A DNA stretch of 64,000 nt. It comes from Flavobacteriales bacterium (GTDB lineage: Bacteria > Bacteroidota > Bacteroidia > Flavobacteriales_C > GCA-002722245). Position 1 is the stretch's first letter, and every line of letters begins with the position of its first letter. A program made the translations under genes and the position numbers. Below the pieces are notes generated by a model that saw only the letters and a program-made list of their open reading frames with translations, was not told where the DNA came from and did no database searches. Positions 36,767 to 44,624 of the stretch are shown one piece after another. Location of the stretch: the NCBI GenBank assembly GCA_947444925.1, contig CANFBW010000011.1, positions 1 to 64,000 on the forward strand, in the 5' to 3' direction.

Positions 36767-37738
36767 CTATTGACTGACCTTTAATTTTCTACCTGCAACC
36801 AAATTGGCTTTTTTGCCAATACCATTCCATGCACACAGTTGCTTAACAGTAATGCCGTATTGTAGAGCTACTTTATACAAGTAATCACCACCTCTTACAG
36901 TGTGAAAAATAGTACCTACAGGATAGGCAACAAAACCCGTATTGGTTTTTTTCACCACTACAGCATCGCTTAATATTTTTTTCTTGTCTAAATCAACAAT
37001 GTAACGCGGATTCACCGCATTTCCTTTGAATCTAATTTCAAAGTGCAAATGTGCACCTCTTGATCTTCCCGTGTTTCCTCCTTTGCCTATATATTGACCA
37101 GGATCAACCATATCTCCTGGCTGCACGTCAATTTTCGACAAATGCGCATATACTGTTTCAAAACCATTGTAATGACGGATCACCACCACATTTCCAAATG
37201 AACCATAGCGTTTTGCAACGCGAACCATGCCACGAAAAGCAGAAACAACGGTATCTCCAGTATGCAAAGCAATGTCAATTCCGTTGTGCATTTTGCCATC
37301 TCTGTAACCATATAATGAAGTAATAATACCACGTGCTGGCATCGCAAAACCACAACCATTGAGTTGATCTACCAAATCAAAATTGAAAGAAGTATCATTT
37401 ATGGATAATTCCGGACGGTAACAATTTGGATTTTCAATGTCCCAAGAACCATACAAATTGTGAGCTGGCGGATTGGTATCTATGGCTAAATTGTAGAAAG
37501 ATGCAGTTGCCATCCTTTTGTTCAATGCATCTAAAACGCAGAAGGAAATTGTATCGCCATTCAAGAGAGAATCCACCAAGTACACTAACTTTTCGCGACT
37601 AAGTTGTGACTGCTGAATCAAATTCACCAAAGCGTCGTCAGTTTCTCTATCAGATCCTGATTTTTCAGATCCGGCTGAGGCTGAGGCAAACAAAAAGAAT
37701 CCCAGGATGAACAGTATGTTTTTAAAAAAAAATCGCAT
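36767..37738 (-). CDS. M23-family peptidoglycan metallopeptidase with C-terminal LysM
   Basis: A 323-residue exported protein (signal peptide about 1-22). The M23 (LytM) domain at about 150-255 shows the zinc ligands in MHNGIDIA (H..D) and GAHLHFEIR (H-x-H), with the conserved GNTGRSRG loop before the latter. A LysM domain at about 280-323 (HTVRGGDYLYKVALQYGITV) should bind peptidoglycan. Such proteins are DD-endopeptidases that cut peptide cross-links, or inactive regulators; all visible ligands are present, so activity is likely. It acts in the periplasm. Confidence 0.88.
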   Translation of the reverse strand: MRFFFKNILFILGFFLFASASAGSEKSGSDRETDDALVNLIQQSQLSREKLVYLVDSLLNGDTISFCVLDALNKRMATASFYNLAIDTNPPAHNLYGSWDIENPNCYRPELSINDTSFNFDLVDQLNGCGFAMPARGIITSLYGYRDGKMHNGIDIALHTGDTVVSAFRGMVRVAKRYGSFGNVVVIRHYNGFETVYAHLSKIDVQPGDMVDPGQYIGKGGNTGRSRGAHLHFEIRFKGNAVNPRYIVDLDKKKILSDAVVVKKTNTGFVAYPVGTIFHTVRGGDYLYKVALQYGITVKQLCAWNGIGKKANLVAGRKLKVSQ

Positions 37739-37812
37739 TATTAACTCTTGGTATTTTGATCAAGGGTTGGTAAGATAGGAATATATTTTCGAACCCACAA
37801 ATCGAGAAAGGA

Positions 37813-39462
37813 CTATTTAACAGTCAAAGGGTATATCGGACTGTTCCACAGCGTAGAACAAAATTTATCGTGTACACCAAACAAAACAGTATACTCACCT
37901 TTCTCAAGCAGAACAGGTAGTTCAAAGGGAATTTGCTTTCCTGTAACCAACTCATTTGCGTGCACACAAGCCACCGAATACAGGGTTTCTGCGCCTTCTC
38001 CACGCAACACCACTCCAATCTCTACACTTGCACTATCTGACACTAAATCATGGTCCCAAATATTCTTTACAAACAATGAATCTCGAAACATTTCGCCAGC
38101 TTCAATTTGAAACTTTTTTTTATTTGCGCTGAGTTCTAAATAACCATATGATTTAAAATTCGAATGACGTGCAAAATAGATATCTGAATATTTTGCGCTT
38201 AGTTTTTGTGCACCATCAAAATTATCAGTGGCCACTACCAATACCGCTTTACCTTGCAAATCCTTTTGAATGGGCCATTTATCAAATTGATTTCTTCGAT
38301 ACCAAAATGAATTCAAAGAAAAAGAAGGAACATTGTAGTAAAAATAATACTTCGAAGGTTTCTGATAAGTATTCATGAAAACTACCGGCAAATCTCCAGC
38401 CAATGCTTTGACCTTTGGGTAAAATTCGCTGTCATGGTAAAACTGTTTGGTAATGCTCAGGCGCAAAAATTCATTTGGAAAAACCAAGGCAACGCGCAAC
38501 GCTACTAAAATAAAAACAACGATGTACGAAAATGTCTTCCATACTTTAGCAACAACATCCTGCAAGGCACTGTGTACATACAAAAGCACTGGCACGAAAG
38601 CGATAGCACCCCAATTCGCCTCTATAAAAGTGCGAAAAGAAAACAAAAAGAAAAATGCAAAAATAGCTAAAGCTGTATACTTCATTGTCTCATAAAAGGA
38701 AGTCACTGATTTGCGTAAGGAAGCAAAAAAAAGTATAAACAAAACAGGTCCGCACAAACCCAATTGACCCAAGAAATATTGCAATGTAAAATTGAATTCA
38801 TAAGGCCTATTCACCCTATCCACCAAATGGTAGCGCAATGAGGGATAATCATTGGCAATTTGCCAAAAAATATGTGGCAAAAACAAAAGCAACGCAACGA
38901 GCGTCATCAGCCAAAAATTAAGACGCTTCAATAAAGTAATGTTGGGCAAAAGAGTAAACAATATGAGCAATATTCCGTGGTATTTACTGTACATCATCAA
39001 TGAAGCCACCACCCCAAGTAGCAATGCATTTTTCAACGTATTGTCTTCAACAAAACGTTTAAAGCATAAAATGTACAAGGCGCCAAAAAACATCAGTGGC
39101 ACGTCTGGTGCAGAAATAAAACCAAAAGCATGAAAAGCAGGAGCAGTTAAAAACAGTAAAAAAAACAACTTTACGTTTTTAAACTCAGTAATCACAAAGA
39201 GCACATAAAGCGTGAGACCTGAAAAAACAGCAGTAAAAAAGCGCACGCCCAATTCATTGGAAAAAAACATACCCCCTGCCCTGATCATCAATGCAATCAT
39301 CGGTGGATGGTCAAAATATCCCCAGTCCAAATATTTAGCAAACAACCAATAGTAGGCTTCATCCTCTGCTAAATCTGTGTAAGCACAAAGCAGCAAATTG
39401 AAGGCAATCCAAGACAACACAAAAATTGCTGCCCATCGTTTGTTGGAGATTTTCTCGTTCAT
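37813..39462 (-). CDS. GT39-family (PMT/ArnT-like) membrane glycosyltransferase
   Basis: A 549-residue protein with about 10-12 membrane helices in the first 340 residues and a soluble C-terminal domain (about 350-549) that looks beta-rich. The first extracytoplasmic loop carries DEAYYW and DHPPM, the acidic DE motif of the GT-C fold dolichyl/undecaprenyl-phosphate sugar transferases (PF13231-like). It probably transfers a lipid-linked sugar to a lipid or protein in the periplasm; donor and acceptor are unknown. The gene lies 74 bp downstream of nothing on its strand and precedes the M23 gene, with no obvious partner. Confidence 0.8.
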   Translation of the reverse strand: MNEKISNKRWAAIFVLSWIAFNLLLCAYTDLAEDEAYYWLFAKYLDWGYFDHPPMIALMIRAGGMFFSNELGVRFFTAVFSGLTLYVLFVITEFKNVKLFFLLFLTAPAFHAFGFISAPDVPLMFFGALYILCFKRFVEDNTLKNALLLGVVASLMMYSKYHGILLILFTLLPNITLLKRLNFWLMTLVALLLFLPHIFWQIANDYPSLRYHLVDRVNRPYEFNFTLQYFLGQLGLCGPVLFILFFASLRKSVTSFYETMKYTALAIFAFFFLFSFRTFIEANWGAIAFVPVLLYVHSALQDVVAKVWKTFSYIVVFILVALRVALVFPNEFLRLSITKQFYHDSEFYPKVKALAGDLPVVFMNTYQKPSKYYFYYNVPSFSLNSFWYRRNQFDKWPIQKDLQGKAVLVVATDNFDGAQKLSAKYSDIYFARHSNFKSYGYLELSANKKKFQIEAGEMFRDSLFVKNIWDHDLVSDSASVEIGVVLRGEGAETLYSVACVHANELVTGKQIPFELPVLLEKGEYTVLFGVHDKFCSTLWNSPIYPLTVK

Positions 39463-39515
39463 TTCTTGTAAAAATAAGTATTATTGTCCACTGTGTTTAT
39501 AATGTATGCTTTAGG

Positions 39516-40415
39516 ATGGTAGAAAAACTTTTTGAACTTAACGGACACAGCGCCTCGATATATGCACTAGAGCGCGGAGTTACAGACGGCACTGTGTTTT
39601 CAGGCAGCGGCGATAAAATCGTCACCGCCTGGAATTTAGAAAAACAGTGCAACGAAAACTTTACTATCAAAACAAATTCTCCAACCATTTCTTTAAAACA
39701 CATAGAGAAGCACCATATGTTGTTGGTTGGACTATTCAATGGAAATTTGCATGCCATCGATACACGCAGTAAAAATGAAGTAAAGTTTCTGCCATATCAC
39801 AAAGAAGGAATCTTTCACATAGAATATGATGAAAAAGGAGATCGCTTCTTCTTGCTTAGTGGCGACGGCACGGTGTCAATATGGACAATGGATTTCAAAT
39901 TGATCAAAGCATTGTTATTGAGCAGTGACAAGATTCGGTCGATGAGCATTCACCATGAATTGAACATTGCCGCTTTTGCAACTGGTGATGGACTCATTAA
40001 AATAATGAAGCTTTCCAATTTTGAGATCACACATGAATTTCCTGCTCACGACAAGGTCAATGTGGTGTATTTTCATCCCGAAAAAAGGGTACTCATTAGC
40101 GCCGGCAAAGATGCCTTTCTGAAGTTCTGGAATATGGATCACGACTACCAAAACATTTTATCTATCCCTGCCCACAACTGGGCGATATATGGCATTGCAT
40201 TCAGCTCCGACAACAAATACTTCGTCACTTGCAGCAGAGACAAGACCATTAAACTTTGGGATGCACAAAACTTAGAAGTATTGGAACGTCTCGATTACAA
40301 AGGACACAATGGACACACGCATTCAGTAAATTGCATCTATTGGCCAAAAGACAAAGACTATTTTCTTTCAGGCAGTGACGATAAAAAAATTATAGCTTGG
40401 AGGGTTCAGCTTTAA
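39516..40415 (+). CDS. WD40-repeat beta-propeller protein
   Basis: A 299-residue protein made of about seven WD40 blades, for example SGSGDKIVTAWNL, LSGDGTVSIWTM, ISAGKDAFLKFWNM, VTCSRDKTIKLWDA and LSGSDDKKIIAWRV, each with the [GS]-[SD]-D ... [IV]-x-x-W ending. There is no signal peptide, so it should be cytoplasmic and act as a protein-interaction platform; the partner is unknown. I chose the ATG at 39516 over the longer frame from 39426, which adds a hydrophobic stretch that runs into the divergent GT39 gene. Its 3' end overlaps the convergent 134-residue gene by 26 bp. Confidence 0.8.
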   Translation: MVEKLFELNGHSASIYALERGVTDGTVFSGSGDKIVTAWNLEKQCNENFTIKTNSPTISLKHIEKHHMLLVGLFNGNLHAIDTRSKNEVKFLPYHKEGIFHIEYDEKGDRFFLLSGDGTVSIWTMDFKLIKALLLSSDKIRSMSIHHELNIAAFATGDGLIKIMKLSNFEITHEFPAHDKVNVVYFHPEKRVLISAGKDAFLKFWNMDHDYQNILSIPAHNWAIYGIAFSSDNKYFVTCSRDKTIKLWDAQNLEVLERLDYKGHNGHTHSVNCIYWPKDKDYFLSGSDDKKIIAWRVQL

Positions 40416-40794
40416 AGCGTTTTAAAACAATTTCCCCACTTCTTCCCTTATTATCTTGATAACGTCCGCGCAATGTATTGCCATCTTCCGACAAAAAAAG
40501 TTCATGCGTTCCACGGGTTGCCCAACCTTCGATAGGCAGAGTCACTTTCACTTTGTATTTCAATTTACCCGCATTCCATTTACCCGAACCTATTTCAACA
40601 AATGACTGGCCCTTCCATTCTAAATAATGACTAAAAGTAACTTTACCTCCTTCTTGCGCAATGACTGCATAGGCGTTTGAAAATGCACTTGACGCAGAGT
40701 CCTGCCACAAACCATTTATATTGGCACTTGACTGTGCGAAAGACAATAAAGATGAATGAAAAAATAAAGTGAATATTGCAGTGAATTTCCCCAT
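40390..40794 (-). CDS. small secreted beta-rich protein, unknown function
   Basis: A 134-residue protein with a signal peptide (about 1-20, ending LLSFAQS) followed by INGLWQDSASSAFSNAYAVIAQEGG and alternating strands (VTFSHYLEWKG, KLKYKVKV, GTHELFLSEDGNTLRGRYQD). The 'G.W.d..g....i.q.g..v.g...w.g.....G.w....l.......' pattern resembles lipocalin-like or DUF-type periplasmic domains that detect or bind small ligands, but I cannot name the family. It overlaps the 3' end of the convergent WD40 gene by 26 bp and starts 23 bp from the divergent Nudix gene. Confidence 0.65.
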   Translation of the reverse strand: MGKFTAIFTLFFHSSLLSFAQSSANINGLWQDSASSAFSNAYAVIAQEGGKVTFSHYLEWKGQSFVEIGSGKWNAGKLKYKVKVTLPIEGWATRGTHELFLSEDGNTLRGRYQDNKGRSGEIVLKRFKAEPSKL

Positions 40795-40817
40795 AACTTT
40801 GATCTTTAGCTCAACAT

Positions 40818-41447
40818 ATGTTTTCTGAATTTATCATACAGCTTACAACAGCCTTGCAAAATCCACTTCCAGGAAAAGAAGTGCAGATCAAAATGGCCCC
40901 CTACCAGAGCAAAGTAAATGAAAAATTTAAAGACAGAACAGAAAAAGCGAAAACAGCTTGTGTTTTAGTACTGCTGTATCCCATAAATAACATTCCGCAC
41001 ATAGTACTAATGAAGCGCCCCAGTTACGATGGACATCATAGCGCACAAGTTAGTTTTCCAGGCGGAAAATGGGAATTAAGCGACGAAAGCTTTGAATATA
41101 CCGCTTTGCGAGAAGCACAGGAAGAATTGAATATTGAGCCTTCCACAGTTGAAATTGTTGGGCAACTTAGTCCACTTTTTATTCCTCCAAGTAATTTTGA
41201 AGTGCTACCGTTCGTAGGCATTTGCATGACGCGGCCAGATTTTATAAAAGATCCTAAGGAAGTTGATGCCATATTGGAATTCGATGTACCCTTCCTACTT
41301 TCAAATGATGCCATCAAATCAAAAAAAATGCTTCTGTCGGCAGGTTTCAACTTTGAAACACCTTACTTTGACATACAAAACGAAGTCGTTTGGGGCGCAA
41401 CAGCTATGATGCTCTTTGAATTGCGAACAATCCTGAAAGAAAATTAA
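40818..41447 (+). CDS. Nudix hydrolase, CoA pyrophosphatase-like (NudL/YeaB type)
   Basis: A 209-residue protein with the Nudix box GGKWELSDESFEYTALREAQEEL (residues about 78-100; consensus G-x5-E-x7-R-E-x2-E-E). Upstream is LMKRPSYDGHHSAQVSFPGG, the UPF0035-type motif that separates CoA diphosphatases from other Nudix enzymes. Expected activity is hydrolysis of CoA or its derivatives to 3',5'-ADP and phosphopantetheine in the cytoplasm. Its TAA overlaps the convergent mazG stop within the four bases 41444-41447. Confidence 0.85.
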   Translation: MFSEFIIQLTTALQNPLPGKEVQIKMAPYQSKVNEKFKDRTEKAKTACVLVLLYPINNIPHIVLMKRPSYDGHHSAQVSFPGGKWELSDESFEYTALREAQEELNIEPSTVEIVGQLSPLFIPPSNFEVLPFVGICMTRPDFIKDPKEVDAILEFDVPFLLSNDAIKSKKMLLSAGFNFETPYFDIQNEVVWGATAMMLFELRTILKEN

Positions 41448-42217
41448 GCGCGGCCTTTAGCTTTTTGCCAAATCGCTTCCATTTCAGGAAGCGTCATATC
41501 TTGCAGTGATTTCCCTTGTTGTTCAGACTCTTTTTCTAAAAACTGAAAACGCGACAAAAATTTCCGATTGGTCTTCTCCAGCGCATCTTCGGGATTAATG
41601 CCCACGAAGCGAGCGTAATTAACTAGAGAAAAAAGCACGTCACCAAATTCGTCCTCCATTTTTTCTTGGTCATTGCGCGCCTCTTCAACTTGAAATTCCT
41701 GAATTTCCTCCTGAACTTTTTCCCACACTTGTGTTTTATTGTCCCAATCAAAACCAACTCCTCGTGCTTTATCTTGCATGCGTATGGCCTTAACCAACGC
41801 AGGAAGTGAGTGCGGCACACCTTCTAAAACAGATTTCTTTCCTTCCTTGAGTTTGAGTTGCTCCCAATTTCTTTTTACGTCCTCTTCATCGGCAACTTTG
41901 ACATCACCATAAACGTGTGGATGGCGATGCACGAGTTTGTCGCATACACCATTTAACACATCAGCAACATCAAAAGCATTGCTTTCAGAAGCTATTTTGG
42001 CATAAAAAACCAAGTGCAAAAACAGATCACCCAACTCACCTTTAATCTGTTGCATGTCTTTTTGGAGGATAGCGTCACAAAGTTCGTAGGTCTCTTCAAT
42101 GGTTAAAGTGCGCAACGATTCAATACTTTGTTTTTTATCCCAGGGGCACTGCTCACGCAGTTCATCCATAATGATCAATAGCCTTTCAAAGGCTTTTAGC
42201 TTATCGTTCATCGCCAT
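41444..42217 (-). CDS. mazG: nucleoside triphosphate pyrophosphohydrolase
   Basis: A 257-residue two-domain MazG that removes pyrophosphate from non-canonical NTPs, a house-cleaning function. The first domain shows CPWDKKQSIESL and EETYELCDAI...GELGDLFLHLVFYAKIA, and the second repeats the EExxE...ExxD metal-binding pattern (VQEEIQEFQVE...EDEFGDVLFSLVN). Length matches E. coli MazG. It follows the ApbE gene by 9 bp on the same strand, so the two are probably co-transcribed. Confidence 0.92.
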   Translation of the reverse strand: MAMNDKLKAFERLLIIMDELREQCPWDKKQSIESLRTLTIEETYELCDAILQKDMQQIKGELGDLFLHLVFYAKIASESNAFDVADVLNGVCDKLVHRHPHVYGDVKVADEEDVKRNWEQLKLKEGKKSVLEGVPHSLPALVKAIRMQDKARGVGFDWDNKTQVWEKVQEEIQEFQVEEARNDQEKMEDEFGDVLFSLVNYARFVGINPEDALEKTNRKFLSRFQFLEKESEQQGKSLQDMTLPEMEAIWQKAKGRA

Positions 42218-42226
42218 AAAAAGAAG

Positions 42227-43417
42227 TTATTTTTTTGCGGAAGACTTGCTGTCATTTGCCAAAATCTCCGTCAAACCTGGCGAGGCGTATGTTTTAAATT
42301 CCCCTTTTTCATTTTTATAAATGAAAAAGGCTTCAAAAGATTCAAATGGATTGGTCTCTACAAAGTCGATTGACTCCGTAATACCCATTACCATAAATGC
42401 CGTGGCATAAGCATCAGCTTTGACACATTCTTGTCCTAAAATAACAACAGCCACCATTTCGTTTTCTACTGGCAGATGTTTGCGTGGATCAAAGGTGCCA
42501 CTAATTACTTCTTTACCAACTCTTTTGGATGTACTGTAATTTTCACAAACCGCCATAGCAGGAAATTCAGCATTTAATTTGAAACCAAGTTTGGTTGCTT
42601 TTTCTTTTGTTGGATTATCCACTTCCACCGACCAAGAACTGCCATCAGGGCGTGTTCCAGCAGCAATTACTTCACCCCCAACATAGACCAAGAAATTGCT
42701 TATCTTCTTTTTGTACAACAGATAATCGTATATCTTATCCACTATATATCCATTGGCTAATGCAGAAAAATCCATCTGCAAAGCAGGATCTTCTTTACAT
42801 GCAAAATTATCTTGCATGTTTTTGTCGTTCATTTCTTCCATGGTGTTGTACAACAAATCACCACCAATGCGTACTTTGCTATAGCCCATATGGCTTTCCA
42901 TTTCTGCGGATGCAGCATCCACATAATCCAAAACTAAAGAATCCCGCAGATCACGGTCTTCCATGTTTCGGTACAAACCATCTATTTGCTCGGAGCCATC
43001 TGGACCAAAGCCCCATAGTTTCGCAATAGTATATACCGTTGGATCAAAAGCGCTATCAGTGCATTCGTATACTTCGTCAGAAATCAAAAATAAATCCAAA
43101 AACACACCATCTACAAAAACACAAGAATCACCCTTGTTGAATTTAGAAATGATAGAATTACTGTCTTTAAGTGATATTGAGGCGTTTACCTCAGCTATAA
43201 TACTGTCGATTCCCTTTTGAATGTCTACTTTAATCGTATCAGAGTATTTGACATAGTATTCGTTTTCATTGTATTTGCCTTTCACCTCGTAAATGGTAGA
43301 AGGCGGTACAGGAACTTTCAAAAAACCCAAGAAAAAATCGAAGAAAAAAAACCAAGCAACAAAAACCACCACAAACAGGCCAGCGAATAATATTACTAAG
43401 GGGTGTTTTTTCATCAA
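42227..43417 (-). CDS. apbE: FAD:protein FMN transferase (ApbE family)
   Basis: A 396-residue protein with one N-terminal membrane anchor (about 8-30) and an ApbE domain. Recognisable parts are VNASISLKDSNSIISKFN, FDPTVYTIAKLWGFG, QMDFSALANGYIVDKI, FLVYVGGEVIAAGTRPDG and the C-terminal KADAYATAFMVMG. ApbE uses FAD to attach FMN covalently to Thr in flavoproteins such as NqrC or RnfG in the periplasm; no such target gene is nearby. Some extra length lies in an acidic insert (about 165-205: MEDRDLRDSL, MEEMNDKNMQD). It is usually a lipoprotein or membrane-anchored, as here. Confidence 0.88.
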   Translation of the reverse strand: MMKKHPLVILFAGLFVVVFVAWFFFFDFFLGFLKVPVPPSTIYEVKGKYNENEYYVKYSDTIKVDIQKGIDSIIAEVNASISLKDSNSIISKFNKGDSCVFVDGVFLDLFLISDEVYECTDSAFDPTVYTIAKLWGFGPDGSEQIDGLYRNMEDRDLRDSLVLDYVDAASAEMESHMGYSKVRIGGDLLYNTMEEMNDKNMQDNFACKEDPALQMDFSALANGYIVDKIYDYLLYKKKISNFLVYVGGEVIAAGTRPDGSSWSVEVDNPTKEKATKLGFKLNAEFPAMAVCENYSTSKRVGKEVISGTFDPRKHLPVENEMVAVVILGQECVKADAYATAFMVMGITESIDFVETNPFESFEAFFIYKNEKGEFKTYASPGLTEILANDSKSSAKK

Positions 43418-43513
43418 ATTGGATCTACTGAGGTAAATTTAAGCTAAGTTGCCCAAATTAAAGGTACTTAATAGAAAGGAATTTATTAAAACCTGTTGAA
43501 AACCTTAAGCAGA

Positions 43514-43723
43514 TCAGTTCGCCAAGTGCTCAGCATCAAGAAAATCGCTAATCAATCGCTCTTGCGCACTCTCTTCTTTGAGCGCTTCTCTTTCAAATTT
43601 CTTAACAGCAATCATCAATTCTTTGAGTCTAAGCTTAACTTCTGGACCAAAAGAACGCTTGTCGATAATTTCAGCGATACTGTCGAGAACCTTTAAATAT
43701 TCAAATGTGGATTTGATTTCCAT
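43514..43723 (-). CDS. small helical protein, unknown function
   Basis: A 69-residue, mostly charged protein (MEIKSTFEYLKVLDSIAEII ... RLKELMIAVKKFEREALKEE ... DAEHLAN) likely to form two or three amphipathic helices. It has no signal peptide, membrane segment or recognised motif. Codon choice and the clear ATG make it more credible than the overlapping plus-strand frame (43496-43696), which runs through its antisense. It lies between the SpoU methyltransferase and ApbE genes on the same strand. Confidence 0.5.
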   Translation of the reverse strand: MEIKSTFEYLKVLDSIAEIIDKRSFGPEVKLRLKELMIAVKKFEREALKEESAQERLISDFLDAEHLAN

Positions 43724-43784
43724 TCAATTGCTTTTTAGCGAAAATAGGTGAAGAAGCACTAAAAGTCAAATTTTTTCACCTCAA

Positions 43785-44546
43785 TTATAAACACACACCT
43801 GTTAGGGAATGACAAAAAATCGCTGCAGCAACCGCTACATTCAATGACTCTGTTTGCGAATTAGCGCTTCTTGGTATGCTTATTTTCTGATTGATTAACG
43901 CACTCAATGCCGATCTAATTCCCTCCGACTCATTGCCCAACACCAGTGACCCTTTGCCTTTAAATCTGAAGGAGGACAGTGGGGTTCCATCCATAAATGC
44001 GCCCATTAACACAAAATCAGAGGCAAAAGTATTTTGTTCAAACAACGCCACAAGATCGCTGCACACAACGCTTACTCTTGACAAAGAACCCATTGTCGCC
44101 TGCACCACTTTGGGATTGTAAATATCCACGCAATCTTCTGAGCAAAAAATATTTTTTACGCCAAACCAATCAGCTGTGCGCAAAATAGTACCCATATTTC
44201 CAGGATCACGCACACCATCCAAGACCAGAGAAAAACCATCTTTCCAATCTTCAGACAGATGTTCTTCAGGAATAGCAAAAACGCCGAATACACCTGGAGC
44301 AGCATTCAGCGACGACAATTTCTTCATGTCTTTTTCAGTAATCCTCAGAAATTCGTTCGGCGCCAAGTAAGCGACATCTTGATTGCCATCAACCACCACC
44401 AAATCGATTACTTTAAAGCCAGATCTAATAAATTCCTCAACACCCTTCTTGCCTTCCACAACAAATTCTCGATGCAGTTTCCTGTATTTCTTCTGCTGCA
44501 GTGCAGTATAACGTGAAATTTTATTTTTTGAAATCGCAGACTGCAT
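43785..44546 (-). CDS. TrmH/SpoU-family RNA methyltransferase
   Basis: A 253-residue SPOUT methyltransferase that methylates a ribose 2'-OH in tRNA or rRNA. The N-terminal substrate-binding domain (about 1-90) starts QSAISKNKISRYTALQQKKY. The knot domain has motif 1 DPGNMGTILRTADWFG (about 117-132), motif 2 LVLGNESEGI (about 199-208) and motif 3 IPRSANSQTESLNVAVAAAI near the end. The exact RNA target cannot be read from sequence. It is transcribed divergently from tamL with 78 bp between, a gene pair I believe is common in Bacteroidota. Confidence 0.88.
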   Translation of the reverse strand: MQSAISKNKISRYTALQQKKYRKLHREFVVEGKKGVEEFIRSGFKVIDLVVVDGNQDVAYLAPNEFLRITEKDMKKLSSLNAAPGVFGVFAIPEEHLSEDWKDGFSLVLDGVRDPGNMGTILRTADWFGVKNIFCSEDCVDIYNPKVVQATMGSLSRVSVVCSDLVALFEQNTFASDFVLMGAFMDGTPLSSFRFKGKGSLVLGNESEGIRSALSALINQKISIPRSANSQTESLNVAVAAAIFCHSLTGVCL

Positions 44547-44624
44547 AAAACTAATTAAAGAGTAAATAAAAATTCCGCCTAAAGTTCGCTTAAAATTAGT
44601 TTATTTTGAGGAAGAATTATTTCG

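Noticed and set aside
43496-43696. 66-codon plus-strand frame overlapping the 69-residue gene
   Set aside because: Phe/Leu-rich with no start context, antisense to the more plausible helical protein.
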